Assembly (NCBI GenBank): GCA_964019425.1
Contig: OZ025789.1
Span: forward strand, 1,116,001-1,180,000
Reading direction: 5' to 3'
Source of the DNA: Flectonema sp. DT1601
Lineage: Eukaryota; Euglenozoa; Diplonemea; Diplonemida; Diplonemidae
Length of the DNA: 64,000 nt
The position numbers were made by a program, and so were the translations under genes. A model generated the notes under the pieces. That model was given only the letters and a program-made list of their open reading frames with translations. It searched no databases and was not told the DNA's origin. Of the stretch, positions 55,069 to 64,000 are shown piece after piece. Every line of letters begins with the position of its first letter. Positions within the stretch are counted from its first letter, which is position 1.

Positions 55069-55255
55069 GTTTCTTGAGCTTCTCCGGAATTTGGGTGTGG
55101 ACTAAAGGCATCACTCTAACCAAGCTGCTAACAACCCCTCGATCCCCTAGCCTACTCTAGCACTTTATAGTGTGTGATGGGTTGATTTTATATTGTTATT
55201 CCCTGCTGCTCAAATTGTCAAACTATGTTCCCTCTTTAAAAGGTTGTAAAACAGA
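54725..55255. other. Intergenic with short palindrome and T26 tract
   Basis: cgctaatcgtaattacgattagcg at about 54768-54791 is a perfect 24-bp palindrome shortly after the stop, a possible 3' end hairpin. A T26 run lies near 55040-55068. No gene. tgtaaaacag directly precedes the next ATG. Confidence 0.6.
54768..54791. terminator. 24-bp perfect palindrome after 2OG oxygenase gene
   Basis: The two halves cgctaatcgtaa and ttacgattagcg are exact reverse complements with no loop. It sits about 45 bp after the stop codon and could act in RNA 3'-end formation or be a remnant of a small foldback element. Confidence 0.35.
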
Positions 55256-57178
55256 ATGGACACGTTTAAAAAATTCATCGGAAAAGGTCCAAATGCGCAA
55301 CTTGTCGAGGAAGCAACAAGTGAGCTACTGCTGACTCCTGACTGGGAGAAGAACGTCGCAGTTTGTGATGCTATAAAACTCAGACTGGACTGTGCAAAGG
55401 AGGTCTTAAAGGCACTGAAGAAGCGAATGACTCACAGCAATGCTAAGGTCCAATTCTTGTCTCTCGTGTTGCTTGAATCGACTATAAAAAATGGAGGGCA
55501 AGTATTCTTTACCGAATTAGCATCTTACAAGGAGCTCAAAGATGAATTAATAAAAATTGCGAAGCGAACTGGATCAAGTGATGTCATGACTGCCAGAGAC
55601 CAGGCTCGTAAAATCCTTAAAAATATCGCAACATTTGATGTACGCAGACACAAGGGATTCGCTCAGGCATTTAAGAGATGGAATGAAGAGGCAATGTCGA
55701 AGGGAATCTCATTTGAGGATGTGGAGGCTGAGGATTGGTCGAGTTTGACTTCAATGGGCCCAAGTCAGGTTGCTACTGATCCAAGAAACTATCACCAGGA
55801 AGCGAGACCTCAGCAGCAGCAACAGCAAAATCAGCACCAGCATCACCACCACCATCATCATCACAATCAACAACAGTACGCCTACCCTGCGCAGGTGCAT
55901 CAGCAGCGGCAACAGCAGCAACAAGCACCTATGATTGTTGCTGGTCCTAATGGACAACAGTTATTAGTACAACCTATTGCTCCTGGTTCATCAATCCCAC
56001 AGGGTGCTGTTCAGGCAACAGATGCAATGCAACAACACGTCGCAACTCAAATGAGAAGTCAGGGAGGAGCAGGTCAGAGACCACAGCAACAACAACAACA
56101 GCAACAGCAACAGCCTCAGAGAATTGATCCTGCCGAATATCAAAGACAGGTTGAGGAAGCTCAAGTTCAATCCGAGTCTCGTCTCCGTGAAGAACTTGAG
56201 TCCACCCAGGATCAAATCTCTCTTATGAATGAAATGCTTCAGGCTGCTGCTGCTGAGAACCGCACTGAACAAGACCTTGCTGGTGATGAAATCCTTTCTC
56301 AAATAGCTGCACAGCTCCGTGACACTCAGGGGAGGGCAGTTAATTTTATTAGCGGCAATGCAGGTAGACTTGAAAACATTGGAGAGTTCTTTCAATATAA
56401 CGATAATCTTATTCAAGTCTTAGAGAAGTATTCAAGTATGACTGGGCAGGTGGGTGTTCCTGACGAGCCCACTGGTGGATTCGTTCCTGCGGAAGCTCAA
56501 CATCAAGAACATCAATATCAAGACCAGCAACAACAACAACAGCAGCAACAACAGCATCCAGAACAGCAAAGTCAGTTTGAGGCGTTTGCTCGTGAGCGGG
56601 CAGTGATGTCCCAGCAACAAGAACAACAGCAGCAGCAGGAACAACCATCAGCCCCCCAGGCCCCCCAGGCAGATGTTGTAACTGCGACTACTTTGGATGA
56701 TCTGTTTGCAATGCCACCAGCAGCTGTCACTCCAGTAACAGAGACAATCACTCCACCAGCTAACAATGAGAACGCCTTTTCTCTGAATGCCGAACCCGGT
56801 GATGTTACTTCAGTTGCACCTGAAGCTGAGTACGTTCCGGTACCTCAACCAGAGAGTGTTTTTCCAACTGCACCTGCTGTTGCTAATGTTTTAGCTCCAG
56901 TTAGTGTTCCAGTTGAGGCCGCACCAGCTCCAATGCCAATGATGGGAACCGCACCTATTGCAAGTGAACCCCCAATGACATCTGAGGTTCCTGTTGCTCC
57001 AGTTGTACACGCTGACCCTGCAGCAGCTCCACAGGTTTGTTTTTGACTTTCTATCCACAACAGACACTTAATTATTCTATGAAAGGCGAGCTCGTGAAAT
57101 ATAAAAAAAACAACTCAGGCTCAAACCGACGTAGACTTTGACTCGTTTTTGGATGGAAGACTTGCACCAGTTTCTTAA
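55256..57178 (+). CDS. TOM1-like VHS/GAT protein (ancestral ESCRT-0)
   Basis: Exons are 55256-57034 and 57119-57178, phase 0, 612 aa. A VHS domain occupies residues ~1-145 (EEATSELLLTPDWEKNVAVCDAI; VQFLSLVLLESTIKNGG). A His/Gln-rich linker with long poly-Gln runs follows. A GAT domain lies at ~295-400 (LREELESTQDQISLMNEMLQ...FFQYNDNLIQVLEKYSSM), which in TOM1 proteins binds ubiquitin. A Gln/Pro/Ala-rich tail contains an acidic-Leu element (LDDLFAMPP), and exon 2 ends DVDFDSFLDG. Both look like clathrin- or adaptor-binding peptides. It probably sorts ubiquitinated cargo on endosomes. Confidence 0.9.
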
Positions 57179-59374
57179 ACAAGATGTCAGTCTGAACAAG
57201 TGAACTGTGCTCTGAAAGCGATAACTGAAGCTTCGACTTCCTTGTTGTTCAGAATAAGGAATAACCTAGTAACTGAAAAAGAGTAGTTCGGAGTTATTAA
57301 GAACTGCTGTGCGCGAAATCAAATCTGTATTTCGAGAGAGAATCCCACCGACACCATGCACAGCTTTTATGGATTGAAAGTGCATCTCGGTATGAAAAGT
57401 ATGAATGGAACCCCTGTCCCTCACCCATCCCTTCGTTTTTTTTTTTTTTCGAGTTCAATTCTTTCTTTAAAGCCGCTATTCTCTCACTTTTTTTAACTCA
57501 CAGACATAAAAAAAACATTTTGCGGTGATGTTAATTTTTTTTTTTTTTTTTTTTTGCGGGTTTTGCTTACATTAATTCTTAAGAGAAAAGGATAATGTGA
57601 ATGGGTGGGTTGCAGTACGGCTGTGTTATATTCCTATATTTTTATTATTTTTTTTTTATTTTTTTATTTTTTTTTTTTTTAATTTTACACGACGTTCGTT
57701 TTTTTATTTTATTTTTTTAAATAACCATATACAATGAATAAGAAGGCCCATGAAAAGATTAATTTAAGACAAAAAAAAGAAAAAAAAAAAAAAAAAAACG
57801 TTTATTGCTAAAAGTGTTGGGTTAAAAAAAAAAAGAACAAGAAAAATAAAATGATTTCATTCAATAATTGGAGAGATATTTAGTCTTTATTTTTCACTCC
57901 ATTTCGTAGTTATATAAAAAAAAAAGTAAACTCCTTTTTTAACCAGTACCCCAAAAGAAACAAAGTATTTGTTGTTGTTATAAAAATCTTTAAGTTAGTT
58001 CCCTGTACGGTGATCCCACCTCTACGGACGAAACAAGAAAAAAAAAAAAAAAAAAACAAGCGAAGCTATTTTTTTTTTTTTGCACCGATGAAGTCGGAGA
58101 AGAAACTATTCAGATTAAGAGCCGTTATTTATTATGTCATGTTATCTATTTCCCTGTGCGCCAGTAAGACTAAGCTGCGATCAACAAAATATAAGGCTTA
58201 TCTGAATGGTTTTATCACTTTGTTCACTATTGCTCGAGGATAACAAAGCAAACAAACAGACTCCTTGCAAAGGGGACCTTTGTATAAGGCTCATCTGAAT
58301 AGTTTTCGATAGTGTTGCACTAAAAATAACAAGACTCAAAAGTTACATTTTTTTTGCAGACATTTTCTTTTTACTTTTTACTCTTTTTTGAGTGGTGTAA
58401 TGAATGAATGTACACCCGAACGAGGGACTGATATATATGTTGTACCGCCTTCCATCTGACTGCCTTTATTTTATTTTATTTTGTATTATTTTCGTTTTTT
58501 TTTTCCCCTCTTTCTGATTGCAGTTATTTCCTGCGAATGATAACAACAGAAAGATGGTTATGTTCTCCCCACAGTGATATAGAATCTTTGCTTGTGAATC
58601 TTGAGTAAGTCTATTTTTTTCTCTTTTTTTTTCCTGCTTTGATTTGCAAAGAACATCACGTACCAGAGGTACTTGTCTCTGTGATTTTTTTAATTTTTTT
58701 CTTATTATGTTTCTGCGGGGTTTTTTTTGTAGGGTTCCTCACCTTTTTGGGTTAAGTTGACGTGGCCAATTTTCCTTCGTGGCGTTCCTTGCCTTTGCAG
58801 TTTAAAAAAAATCATGTTCTCCTCTCACTAATTTTAAGTTTTAAAAAAAAAAATATTAAAAAAAAAATATTGACTGGAGACTGTGGACAACTTTCCGACA
58901 TTTTAAATTTCTAAATTTCAAATTAAAAACAAGTCTATGCTAGCTTTATAGTTTTTTTTTTTTTTTTTTAAAGCATAAGAAGGCTAAATTCTGAGATTAC
59001 CCATTGTTTGGATGCCTTTTTTAAAGAGAAACTAAAAAAAAAAAAGCAAGTTTAACGGGCGTGTTTTGTGTGGTCAGTTAGTTAGTTCTTTCTTTCTTTT
59101 TTTTTTTTTTTTTTTTATAAAGGCTGTACGAGCAGCTATGGAAAAATTAACTTTTTAACTTTTTTGGATAACGGAGTTTTTTTTATATTTTTTCTTCTTC
59201 GCAATAAATGGATTTTTATTTTTTTTTTCTTCAGTGAGCCCACACATCATATGAACAGGTAACGGATACAATATACCTCCGCGGTATTGAGAATCTCTGA
59301 GAGCTTCGGAAGGGATTAGTGAAGCATTAGTTAATGTTCCCCTTTCACAGTTTCCTCTTTAGTTGAACCACAAC
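57179..59374. other. Long intergenic region, 2.2 kb
   Basis: No protein gene can be supported on either strand. It is dense in A and T runs of 10-19 bases. It carries a foldback repeat at 58104-58211 and an additional arm at 58293-58304. The last 30 bp hold cacag and tttcctctttag before the next start. A non-coding RNA cannot be excluded but no known RNA signature was found. Confidence 0.6.
58090..58211 (+). repeat. Dispersed foldback (MITE-like) repeat copy
   Basis: It starts after a T12 run with gtcggagaagaaactattcag. The arms AACTATTCAGAT (58104-58115) and ATCTGAATGGTT (58200-58211) are near-perfect inverted repeats. A further ATCTGAATAGTT lies at 58293-58304. The family also occurs at 27897-27957 (minus) and 62647-62742. 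Confidence 0.55.
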
Positions 59375-60928
59375 ATGTCATACTCGCCACGTCTCTACTC
59401 TGGAAGCTTGAGTCCAACAGCTGTTGTTGTTAATGATCCCACCCATACTGTTCTTAGACACAGTTATGCAGCCAATGAAGTTGCTGCTCGTGCTGGGTCT
59501 GTTGAGGCGTCAACAAGGGCAGGTGTTTTAGCTGGCCACGCATCGGCTGCAACAGCAGCAGCATCCATATCACGCGCTGAAACTATCGCTCAGTCGGGTA
59601 GAACAGCTCTCCAGGGAAGATATGCTGCCGATGCTACTGCCAGGGAGCGGTCCGCAGCAATTGCTGCTGGCATCTCTGCCAGTACAACCTCAGTAGCCGG
59701 TCACAACTATTCGATGCGCTCAGCTGAGTACCGCGGTGCTGAGGGAGCACTGGTTGCTGCTGAGTCTGTTTTGAGTACCAAAGCATTTCAAAGAGAACAC
59801 GCTGGTAGAAGAACCGCCGAGAGAGAAGCTAACTTGGCAGCGTCAGCAGTCAGAGCAACTTCACTTGGAGCCGTAAGAGATGGGAGAGCTGTTGATGCTT
59901 CTGTCTCAGGTGCCAGAGCTGTTGCTGCGGGGGAGGATGCTGCTAATGCTAGAGCTACAGAGAGAGCTGCTGGAATGTTGTCGCACGAAGCATCTGTTGC
60001 GTCTGCGGCGTCAAAGTCTCGGGCGTCTGCTGCTGAACTCGAAGCAGCGGCACTCGAGAGGAGGAGGGCTGAAGTCGCTGCCACCGCCGCGCAGGCAACC
60101 GCAGCTGCACGAGAAGCCGCAGCTGCTGAGAGGGCAGCGAGTCAGGCACTCGCTCTCGCTGGACGAGACGCTGATACTGCGAGAGCCAATGCTGCGACCG
60201 CGAGAGCCGACGCAGCAGCAGTCGAAGAGCGGGCCAGAGCAAGAGCTCTCCAATATGGCGCTACTCAAGTTGAAGCTGAAGCAGCAGGAAGACGTGCTGC
60301 TGCAGAATCCGCTAACGCTACGAATGCGTCATCCCTATTGTCACTAGCTGATAGAGATGTTAATGTTGCTGCTGCTGAGGCTTCAGTTGCTGCGAGAGAT
60401 TCCGCTACCGCGAGAGCCGAACTTGCTGCTCGCACAGCTGACGAAGGACTGGCCAGAGGTCAGGTTGCTGTAGCTCACGGTTCTTTGAGAAGAAGTGGAA
60501 GAGACTTGAATGTTGCCAACACTGCCTACGTTCGAGCCACTAGTCAGGAGGCTGTAGCTCGTGGAGCTCATGCAGGCGCTGTGACTCACGCTTCTATTGA
60601 GAGAACAAGACATTTCCAAGAAGAGTCAGCCCTCGCTGCTGCTAGTGTCAGAGAAGGACTTGCTATTTCAGCTGAAGCAGGTGCACACGCATCCGCTAGA
60701 CTTGCTGGATATGATGCGACCAGAGCAGCTACTGTAGCACACAGCGCTTCTGTTACGAGAGCTGTTCATGATGCTAGTCCGAGAAGAACTGTTGCCTACG
60801 TTGATCCACTTTCTCCTGCGAGTTCTATTCTGGCTTCCTCTGTTGGATCTCCTCTGGGACGTAGGAGAAACCCAATACTCGATGCGAAGTTGTCAGCTTT
60901 AGGGTCACCTGTTGCTCGCTATTACTAA
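59375..60928 (+). CDS. Alanine-rich helical protein with SARA-type repeats, 517 aa
   Basis: Not recognised. About one third of residues are Ala, with regularly spaced Arg, Glu and Ser (AAREAAAAERAASQALALAG; RANAATARADAAAVEERAR). It is probably one long helix or coiled coil. Tyr- and Pro-containing ends (SYSPRLYSGSLSP at the start; SPLGRRRNPIL and SPVARYY at the end) flank it. These ends resemble head and tail segments of filament or microtubule-associated proteins of flagellates; this is analogy only. The start is the ATG after cctctttagttgaaccacaac; an upstream in-frame TTG is not used. Confidence 0.75.
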   Translation: MSYSPRLYSGSLSPTAVVVNDPTHTVLRHSYAANEVAARAGSVEASTRAGVLAGHASAATAAASISRAETIAQSGRTALQGRYAADATARERSAAIAAGISASTTSVAGHNYSMRSAEYRGAEGALVAAESVLSTKAFQREHAGRRTAEREANLAASAVRATSLGAVRDGRAVDASVSGARAVAAGEDAANARATERAAGMLSHEASVASAASKSRASAAELEAAALERRRAEVAATAAQATAAAREAAAAERAASQALALAGRDADTARANAATARADAAAVEERARARALQYGATQVEAEAAGRRAAAESANATNASSLLSLADRDVNVAAAEASVAARDSATARAELAARTADEGLARGQVAVAHGSLRRSGRDLNVANTAYVRATSQEAVARGAHAGAVTHASIERTRHFQEESALAAASVREGLAISAEAGAHASARLAGYDATRAATVAHSASVTRAVHDASPRRTVAYVDPLSPASSILASSVGSPLGRRRNPILDAKLSALGSPVARYY

Positions 60929-61135
60929 AAATAAAACTGTTCTTTTGTACTCGAAACCTGTATTCTAATTCTTAAGAAACCACATCAACGCTTACCGCGG
61001 CTAAAAAAAAAGAATCCGTCCTCGACGATGTATTGTATTTGTATTTCTTACCTCTCCTGTTGTTGTTTACTGTTAAATGACTACTTTTTATGATATCTCT
61101 TCACACCCCTTTAGGTAACATAAAAAAAAGAACAG

Positions 61136-62464
61136 ATGATTAAACAAGTCATCATTGTAGGTGTAGTGTTTGCTATTCTATGTTATATAATAACAAATTC
61201 AGAAGCAGCTGAAGCGCTTGGATATCAACATGAAACCTGTACAGAGAGATGGAAGTTAGGAGACGTAAAGAAGGAGATTAGTGGAGTTGGTAAGAAAGTT
61301 CTTGTGACAGGAGCAGCTGGGTTTATTGGATCTCATGTAGCAGAGCATTGTCTTAAATTAGGAATGGAAGTAGTTGGCATCGATGATCTCTCTGGAGGCT
61401 TTCCTGAAAACGTCCCAACCGGAGTCGACTTCTACAAAGTCGATATCAAAGATCAGGTTGCTGTTGATAAATTATTTGAAAAACATCCAAAATTTGATTT
61501 CATTTATCACCTTGCTGCATACGCTGCTGAGGGTCTATCGCATTTTGTTAGATCATACAATTACAGAAATAATCTCGTAGGGGGGATCGAACTTCTCAAT
61601 CACGCGATAAAACGCGATACTACCGTATTCATATTCACTTCAAGTATTGCGGCATATGGATCTGGAGAGCCAGGACAAGTCTTTACTGAAGATGTTAAGC
61701 CAAACCCAGAAGATCCGTATGGTGTGTCAAAGTACGCATTTGAATTAGATTTGAGGGCTGCTCATGATATGTTTAAGATGAATTATATTATCTTCAGACC
61801 TCATAATGTTTACGGTCCTCGTCAGAATATTGCTGATCGTTACAGAAATGTAATTGGTATCTTCATGAATAATCTACTTAATGGTAAGGCTATGACTATA
61901 TTCGGAGATGGACAACAGACTCGTTGCTTCTCATACATTGCTGATGTTGCTCCAATTATCGCAAAGTCACCTTTGATACCTGGAGTCTACAATCATGCTT
62001 TCAATATCGGAAGTGACATCCCTGAGAGTCTTCAGACCCTGGCAGAGTATGTTGGAGAGGTGATGGATGCCCCTAGTGGTCTTAAAAAAGCTGTTAATCT
62101 TCCCCCTAGACTTGAGGTAAATCATGCTGAAGCCTCTCACAACAAACTACTTTGCGCATTTCAGCACCACAACGTCACTGGTTTGAAAAAAGGACTTAAA
62201 TTAACAGCGGATTGGGTAAAAAAGTCTACGGGGTTTAACCCGGTTGAGTTTTCAGCTGTTGAGGTTTGTTTTTTTTTTCTTGTTGTTTCTTCTTATGGCT
62301 GTAATCATGAGGAGAACAAAATAAAATAATAAAAACAGATCAAGCGACAGATGCCCCAATCGTGGGTCACCCCTGAGCTAAAAGAAGCCTCATTTATTGT
62401 ACACACTCACTTGGACAATAAAAGGCTATCGCCAGAAGACGTCAATGGCTTAAAGTCTTTTTAA
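61136..62464 (+). CDS. Membrane-anchored NAD-dependent sugar epimerase (SDR family)
   Basis: Exons are 61136-62263 and 62339-62464, phase 0, 417 aa. An N-terminal membrane anchor (VIIVGVVFAILCYIITNSEA) precedes an extended SDR fold. The NAD motif is VTGAAGFIGSHV, with the downstream D-D-L-S-G-G. The catalytic set shows T-S-S-I-A-A-Y-G and Y-G-V-S-K (YxxxK). This fits UDP-glucose 4-epimerase or UDP-glucuronate epimerase/decarboxylase types; R-P-H-N-V-Y-G-P-R is shared. The anchor suggests work in the Golgi or ER on nucleotide sugars for glycans. Exact substrate unresolved. The intron is 75 bp. Confidence 0.88.
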
Positions 62465-62604
62465 GATGTCAGACGGGAACTGGGTCATCCCTTTCGACTT
62501 CAGCGAAGAAATTATCTGCAATGCTGATTGTGTACCGAAGTTAGTATTTCACTTCCATATCCGACGCCCGTTTCAACGGAGCGAATCTTATAATTTGAAA
62601 GTGA

Positions 62605-62637
<33 letters not shown>

Positions 62638-63611
62638 TATCAATATAGTCGGAGACGAAACTATTTAGATGAATGTTGACATTTCTTACAATTATAAGAT
62701 TCCGTCTGCTTTCAGCGGAATAAAAAGCTAATCTGAATAGTTCTTGTACCTACATTCTTATTGTTCAGTTGACAGAGAGAATCGTGTCAATGTAACCGTC
62801 CTATTCTTTTATTAGGTCTTTGCACACGTTACTCACTAAAAAAAACAAAAAAGCGTGAGTAATAAAGTGAATCTAGCTGAGCCTTAAAGGGAAGCTAACT
62901 GATTATTCTTTTCCTCATTTTTTTTTTTTTTTTTTTTTTTGTTCTATTTTGAAAGCGAAACGAGACAAAAAAAAAAAAAAAAAATAGACGTACCTAACAG
63001 TGTCTTGCCGCATCCATAAAATATACAAAGTGGATATTTGGAAAAAAAAACACTGAAAACAATAAATAACAAACACGCTAAAACTTTGAAGCGAAGTTGG
63101 ATGTGTTTATTGGTGCCGATATTTTTCTGTTTTATTATTATTATTAATTACATGAACGTGATTTCATTTTTTACATACGTTTTCTTTTCTAAATCAAAGA
63201 ATGTAATTAAGCCGAAAGAGACTTAAGTACCATTCGATAACAATAGAAAAGCTACACCGCACAAAAAAAAAAAAAAAAAAAAGCAATTATAACTTAAGTT
63301 CTGATTATTTATTATTTTTTTTAAAAATTCGGAGAGTAAAGTTCTAATAAGATGAGAATTACTAAATTGAAAAAAAAAAAAAAAAAAAAAAAACACGTTG
63401 CGAGGCTATTACTATTATATTTTATAAGACAGGAAAAATCCACAACAATCTCCGGCTTATCTTGGGTAGCAACCAAAAAAAAAAGGGGGAAAGGATAACT
63501 TTACAAGGTTTTATTAAATACATCTCAGGAAAAATTTCAGTTTTTTTATCCCATTCTTTTTTTTAGAAACGGTGGAGAAGTGGCGGAGTGATTTACCGCA
63601 TAAAAAACTAA
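62465..63611. other. Intergenic, about 1.15 kb
   Basis: Long T runs (about 62607-62636, 62918-62940) and A runs (62965-62983, 63262-63282, 63369-63392). A foldback copy lies at 62647-62742. No supported gene. The region ends with cattcttttttttag before the last gene's leader. Confidence 0.6.
62647..62742 (+). repeat. Dispersed foldback (MITE-like) repeat copy
   Basis: It follows a T29 run, as the 58 kb copy follows a T run. It shares gtcggaga(c)gaaactatt(t)agat with that copy. The arms AACTATTTAGAT (62659-62670) and ATCTGAATAGTT (62731-62742) are inverted repeats with one mismatch. Confidence 0.55.
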
Positions 63612-64000
63612 ATGTCGGAGGGAGGGAGAAAGGTCTTCATGGAGGAGAGAACGTCTTCTCTGCTGTCGATAACACACAGCGAGATCCAAAACTATGGAAC
63701 CATGGTAGATAAACAACTCTTAAACACAGCTGACGGATCTGACGACAGCGATGGAGGACTCTACGATACTGCTCGTCCTCAAGGTAATGTTTGGTTGAGA
63801 TGGATAGCAACTGCTGCTGCTGCAAGCACCTTTATGCGGGTAGACGTCTTCTCACTGTTGAATTTAATTGTTTGTGGTGTCTTAACTAAATACGTACCTC
63901 AGAGAAGACCTCCGCGGATACCATTTTCTATAACTGTAGTGTCGTCGTTGATACCAATTATTTCGATGGGGATTACTATTTATACATTACCAATAGTTTC
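63612..64000 (+). CDS. Multi-span membrane protein, 3' cut by window; possibly Piezo-like
   Basis: The frame is open from the ATG at 63612 to the window end (129 codons). A polar N-terminus (MSEGGRKVFMEERTSS...) of about 60 residues is followed by a first hydrophobic stretch with FMRVDVFSLLNLIVCGVLTKYVP. A second reads ITVVSSLIPIISMGITIYTLP. The R-x-D-V-F-S-L-L-N-L-I pattern recalls the N-terminal transmembrane units of Piezo channels (FR-xx-S-L-x-Y-L), but this short match does not decide it. A T-rich leader ending in AG precedes it. Confidence 0.6.
   Translation, partial: MSEGGRKVFMEERTSSLLSITHSEIQNYGTMVDKQLLNTADGSDDSDGGLYDTARPQGNVWLRWIATAAAASTFMRVDVFSLLNLIVCGVLTKYVPQRRPPRIPFSITVVSSLIPIISMGITIYTLPIV

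Noticed and set aside
54963-55160. 65-codon frame MAWCVSLLHKK with a poly-Phe stretch
   Set aside because: The poly-Phe comes from a T26 run; no domain or leader signal.

Overview
This is nuclear DNA of a flagellated unicellular eukaryote. The genes have spliceosomal introns and use the standard code. They include an intraflagellar-transport gene (IFT57), a proteasome lid subunit, an ESCRT-0-like VHS/GAT protein and two Argonautes. A tRNA-Ser(CGA) and many 15-25 base A or T runs are also present. I cannot place the organism more precisely.

Twenty-six protein genes can be supported, two of them cut by the window edges. All 26 lie on the + strand; the only clear gene on the - strand is the tRNA. 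Ordinary introns are short (about 64-137 bp), with GTATGT-like donors and A-rich ACAG acceptors. Many start codons instead sit shortly downstream of a long pyrimidine/T tract ending in AG. Together these suggest long co-directional gene arrays, possibly with trans-splicing; this is inference.

Layout. 1-6103: 3' part of a giant type I surface protein built from duplicated 631-codon exons, with a very large Pro-Thr-Ala-Val repeat and a C-terminal membrane span. 7445-11642: an EF-hand-like protein, a secreted Cys-rich protein and a type II membrane protein. 12294-19849: two apparently identical Argonaute/Piwi genes, introns included, in direct repeat. 20581-29282: a UDP-sugar-dependent glycosyltransferase, a DnaJ membrane protein, a Fyv7/CCDC59-like rRNA-processing protein whose intron holds a broken reverse-transcriptase remnant, and two paralogous TMEM198-like membrane proteins. 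29809-38001: a sugar nucleotidylyltransferase, proteasome subunit Rpn5/PSMD12 (a long intron carries the tRNA) and a SUMF2-like protein. 38496-47051: two proteins of unknown function and a 69-residue gene split by a 5.5 kb intron that is almost entirely a 159-bp satellite. 47282-64000: a PH-like acidic protein, a double-SH3 protein, IFT57, a tetraspan protein, a 2-oxoglutarate oxygenase, the VHS/GAT protein, an Ala-rich filament-like protein, a membrane-anchored sugar epimerase and the start of a multi-pass membrane protein.

The most interesting signals are: (1) the satellite, whose 159-bp period equals the spacing of two 10-base direct repeats in the retroelement remnant about 17 kb upstream; (2) the twin Argonautes, whose fourth PIWI catalytic position reads Ser instead of His; (3) the strictly one-way gene order with a contrast between gene-start AGs and intron AGs; (4) exact in-frame exon duplication in the surface protein; and (5) long introns that carry antisense cargo.
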